The notes under the pieces were generated by a model, which saw only the letters and a list, made by a program, of their open reading frames with translations, was not told the DNA's origin and searched no databases. A stretch of DNA of 19,630 bases. Origin: Bacillota bacterium. GTDB taxonomy: Bacteria > Bacillota_I > Bacilli_A > Acholeplasmatales > Acholeplasmataceae. Of the stretch, positions 17,539-19,630 are shown piece by piece; the stretch's first letter is position 1, and each line of letters begins with the position of its first letter. A program made the translations under genes and the position numbers. The DNA lies in the NCBI GenBank assembly GCA_023458995.1, contig JAEWVV010000107.1:1-19630 (forward strand). Reading direction: 5' to 3'.

Positions 17539-17944
17539 TTACTTCATCGAGGAATCTGTTGAAGCAGGCTTAAAGCTTTTAGGTAGCGAAATTAAATCAA
17601 TTAGACAAGGTAAAGTAACCGTGAATGATTCATTCGTCACCATCAAAGATGGCGAAGCTTTTGTGCATAATATGCACATTGCAAAATATGATTTTTCAAA
17701 TCGTTTTAATCATGAAGAAACAAGACCAAGAAAGCTACTTTTACATAAAAAAGAAATCTTGAGATTATTCGCAAAAACAAGAGAACAAGGTTACACCTTA
17801 GTTCCACTTAAAATCTACTTAAAAGAAGGTTTAGCAAAACTCGAAGTTGGTCTAGCAAAAGGTAAGAAAGACTACGACAAGCGTGAAACGCTTAAAGAAA
17901 AAGATCAAGAGATGCGTCTAAAAAAATTACTGAATAGAAGGTGA
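17501..17944 (+). CDS. smpB: SsrA (tmRNA)-binding protein SmpB
   Basis: This 147-aa protein binds tmRNA and delivers it to stalled ribosomes for trans-translation. The characteristic N-terminus [17 protein letters not shown], the [12 protein letters not shown] block and the basic C-terminal tail (the decoding-mimicking tail of SmpB) are all present at the normal length. The start at 17501 lies inside the 3' end of rnr (38-nt overlap) and is needed to include the conserved N-terminus; AAGGA lies about 9 nt upstream. The rnr-smpB pairing is common in Firmicutes and agrees with their joint role in quality control. The tmRNA gene itself (ssrA) is not seen in the window. Confidence 0.97.
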   Translation: MKLIAQNKKARHDYFIEESVEAGLKLLGSEIKSIRQGKVTVNDSFVTIKDGEAFVHNMHIAKYDFSNRFNHEETRPRKLLLHKKEILRLFAKTREQGYTLVPLKIYLKEGLAKLEVGLAKGKKDYDKRETLKEKDQEMRLKKLLNRR

Positions 17945-17945
17945 C

Positions 17946-18830
17946 ATGATGAAACCTAAAATCGGTCTTGTCTTAGGTGGAGGCGGAGCGAGAGGATCTT
18001 ATCAAATCGGTGTACTTAGAGCACTTGAAGAAGCAGGTATTTTACATGAAATTGAACATATTTCAGGCACATCAATTGGTGCGATTAACACACTCATGGT
18101 GATGGCAAAACTTTCTTATGAACGTATGCTTGAAGTATGGGAAATGATTAATAACTCAGATATTTATGGTCATAAGTTAGAAAAACTTAAATTTGATCGT
18201 GTAGGTTTATTTAGTTTAAAGGATATGTATCAAAAACTCTGTGAGCAAGTATCATTATCTGAAATTAGAGAAAGTAAAATTCAAGGATATGTGACAGCTG
18301 CTAAAATTAGAAAAAGAAGCATGATTGATCAAGTTTTACTCCATCGTATGGAAAAAGAAGTTTTCCATTTGAATGAAGTTGAAGATCCTTACAAAGCTAC
18401 ACTCGCATCAGCATCGATTCCAGTCTTATTTGGTTCAACTGAAATTGATGAAGAATTTTTTGTGGACGGTGGAACAGTCGATAACTGTCCAATCAGACCT
18501 CTTTTAGAACAGGGATGTAATATCATCATCGCTGTACCAATCGATGGAAGATTTCACCCGAAAGCATATGCAAAAGATGATATGACATTAATTAATTTGG
18601 AAGCGAAAAAACTTTTCTCATTTACCATGATTGATATTCTTGATTTTAAACCAAGTGATGTCAAATACAAATCGAATTATGGCTATTTAATGATGAAACA
18701 AATGATTGAAAAACTTATTGAGATGAAGATCTTTGATGGCAAAAACTGGTACCGTGAAGAAGGTCATCAACATATCTTTATATCCAAAGAGGAAGAACTT
18801 AAAATCAAAGAGGTAGTTACATGGAATTAG
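17946..18830 (+). CDS. Patatin-like phospholipase family protein
   Basis: This protein of 294 aa (293 aa if translation starts at the adjacent ATG at 17949) has the patatin/RssA-like Ser-Asp dyad fold. The oxyanion-hole loop LGGGGARG is at residues 10-17, the nucleophile elbow G-T-S-I-G contains Ser43, and the catalytic Asp174 is in VDGG. No signal peptide is seen, so it is probably a cytosolic or membrane-peripheral lipid acyl hydrolase; the actual lipid substrate is unknown. The gene starts 1 nt after the smpB stop, using AGAAGGTGA as Shine-Dalgarno, which slightly favours the second ATG. Its end overlaps the following PAP2 gene by 10 nt, suggesting linked expression and a shared role in membrane lipid turnover. 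Confidence 0.9.
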   Translation: MMKPKIGLVLGGGGARGSYQIGVLRALEEAGILHEIEHISGTSIGAINTLMVMAKLSYERMLEVWEMINNSDIYGHKLEKLKFDRVGLFSLKDMYQKLCEQVSLSEIRESKIQGYVTAAKIRKRSMIDQVLLHRMEKEVFHLNEVEDPYKATLASASIPVLFGSTEIDEEFFVDGGTVDNCPIRPLLEQGCNIIIAVPIDGRFHPKAYAKDDMTLINLEAKKLFSFTMIDILDFKPSDVKYKSNYGYLMMKQMIEKLIEMKIFDGKNWYREEGHQHIFISKEEELKIKEVVTWN

Positions 18831-19630
18831 AAATCATCAAGTGGATTCAAAGTTTTAGAAACCCGGTGTTTGATCAACTCTTTTACTGGATTACGCAATT
18901 GGGTGATCAAATTGTCTTTATTGGTATTGTAGCAATCATCTATTGGACGATAGATAAACGGTTTGCTCATCGTTTCGCTTTTGCATTTATGATGAGTGCA
19001 GTGGTCAATACAGGTTTAAAAAGCATTTTTAAACGAATCAGGCCCTACTATTATCCTGGAGTAAGTTCTGAAGAGGCATGGAGAACAACAGGTTATTCAT
19101 TTCCTTCAGGTCATGCTCAATCCGCTGGTGTACTAGGGTATACTATTTTCCATGCCAGCAAAACTACGAAATATAAATGGTTAAAGTATGTTGCATGGTT
19201 CATCGTTATTTTAGTGCCTTTCTCTAGACTTTACTTAGGTCAACACTTTTTAAGTGATGTCATTGTGGGTTTAGGTATTGCTTTAGGTTTATCTTATCTC
19301 GCGTTTAAATTAATTGATAAGATGGGTGACGATGAACACGTCTATACGTTAATGCTTGTACCACTGTTTATCATTGCACTATTCTTCTTTAGAAATCATG
19401 ATGTTTATATTGCTGCTGGTGGTTTCATCGGATTTGCAATAGGCTATTATGTTGAAAAGAAATATGTAGGTTATGATGTTAAAGCCGTTTGGTGGATTCA
19501 AGTGATTAAAGTCATTTTAGGTTTAGGGATTGCATTTGGATTTAAAGAGGGTTTAAAACTTGTTTTTCCAGATGAAATCTTCTTTGACTTTTTAAGATAC
19601 TTAACCGTAGGAGTATGGGCTGCTTTAGGT
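18821..19630 (+). CDS. PAP2-family membrane phosphatase (3' truncated by the window)
   Basis: An ATG at 18821, inside the end of the patatin-like gene, opens a frame that runs to the last base; 270 codons are visible with no stop. The three-part PAP2 phosphatase signature is complete: K-x6-RP at 67-75, PSGH at 95-98, and SR-x5-H-x3-D at 135-146 (S135, R136, H142, D146). Several hydrophobic stretches indicate a polytopic membrane protein, and about 120 residues of further membrane segments follow the catalytic core. Likely substrates are phosphatidic acid, undecaprenyl pyrophosphate or related lipid phosphates; the sequence does not decide between them. AGAGG lies about 7 nt before the ATG. 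Together with the patatin-like enzyme it suggests a lipid-recycling pair. Confidence 0.9.
   Translation, partial: MELEIIKWIQSFRNPVFDQLFYWITQLGDQIVFIGIVAIIYWTIDKRFAHRFAFAFMMSAVVNTGLKSIFKRIRPYYYPGVSSEEAWRTTGYSFPSGHAQSAGVLGYTIFHASKTTKYKWLKYVAWFIVILVPFSRLYLGQHFLSDVIVGLGIALGLSYLAFKLIDKMGDDEHVYTLMLVPLFIIALFFFRNHDVYIAAGGFIGFAIGYYVEKKYVGYDVKAVWWIQVIKVILGLGIAFGFKEGLKLVFPDEIFFDFLRYLTVGVWAALG

Noticed and set aside
1..19630. Possibility of a UGA-tryptophan code as in Mycoplasma or Spiroplasma.
   Set aside because: Several full-length genes end properly at TGA and tryptophan is encoded by TGG throughout.

Overview
The window is AT-rich, gene-dense DNA with every recognisable gene on the + strand. UGA is used as a normal stop (permease 1, the GH3 gene, rnr and smpB all end in TGA) and tryptophan is encoded by TGG, so the standard code applies. 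AT-richness, Shine-Dalgarno-led overlapping genes, a DUF5696 protein and small genes such as a 681-aa RNase R suggest a low-GC Firmicute or a standard-code Mollicutes relative (Acholeplasma- or Izemoplasma-like, or Erysipelotrichia-like). This placement is an inference from sequence style, not a database match.

Positions 1-15441 look like one catabolic locus for beta-1,2-glucan and its oligosaccharides (sophorooligosaccharides). In order it holds: a 5'-truncated DUF5696-type protein; two MalF/MalG-type sugar ABC permeases; a lipoprotein of the glucoamylase-like/GH144 (endo-beta-1,2-glucanase) type; an internal sigma-A-type promoter with a LacI-type palindromic operator; a second GH144-like protein without a signal peptide; a GH13 alpha-glucosidase; a LacI-family regulator; a CE7-type carbohydrate esterase; a GH3 beta-glucosidase; and a GH94 phosphorylase of about 1,100 residues resembling 1,2-beta-oligoglucan phosphorylase. 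A hairpin terminator overlaps the stop codon of the last gene. The GH94+GH3+ABC grouping resembles the known Listeria innocua sophorooligosaccharide operon (Lin1839/Lin1840 and neighbours). The proposed flow is: surface GH144 cuts the polymer, the ABC system imports the oligomers, the esterase may remove acyl decorations, the cytoplasmic GH144-like enzyme may shorten longer chains, GH94 releases glucose 1-phosphate, and GH3 hydrolyses the remaining sophorose to glucose. The solute-binding protein probably lies upstream of the window, and no ATPase gene is visible.

Positions 15450-19630 form a separate housekeeping cluster with its own extended -10 promoter: rnr (RNase R), smpB (tmRNA-binding protein), a patatin-like lipid acyl hydrolase, and a PAP2-family membrane phosphatase cut off by the right edge. 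All four are tightly packed or overlapping.

There is no gene-free stretch longer than about 100 bases. I saw no tRNA, rRNA, CRISPR array, insertion sequence or integrase.
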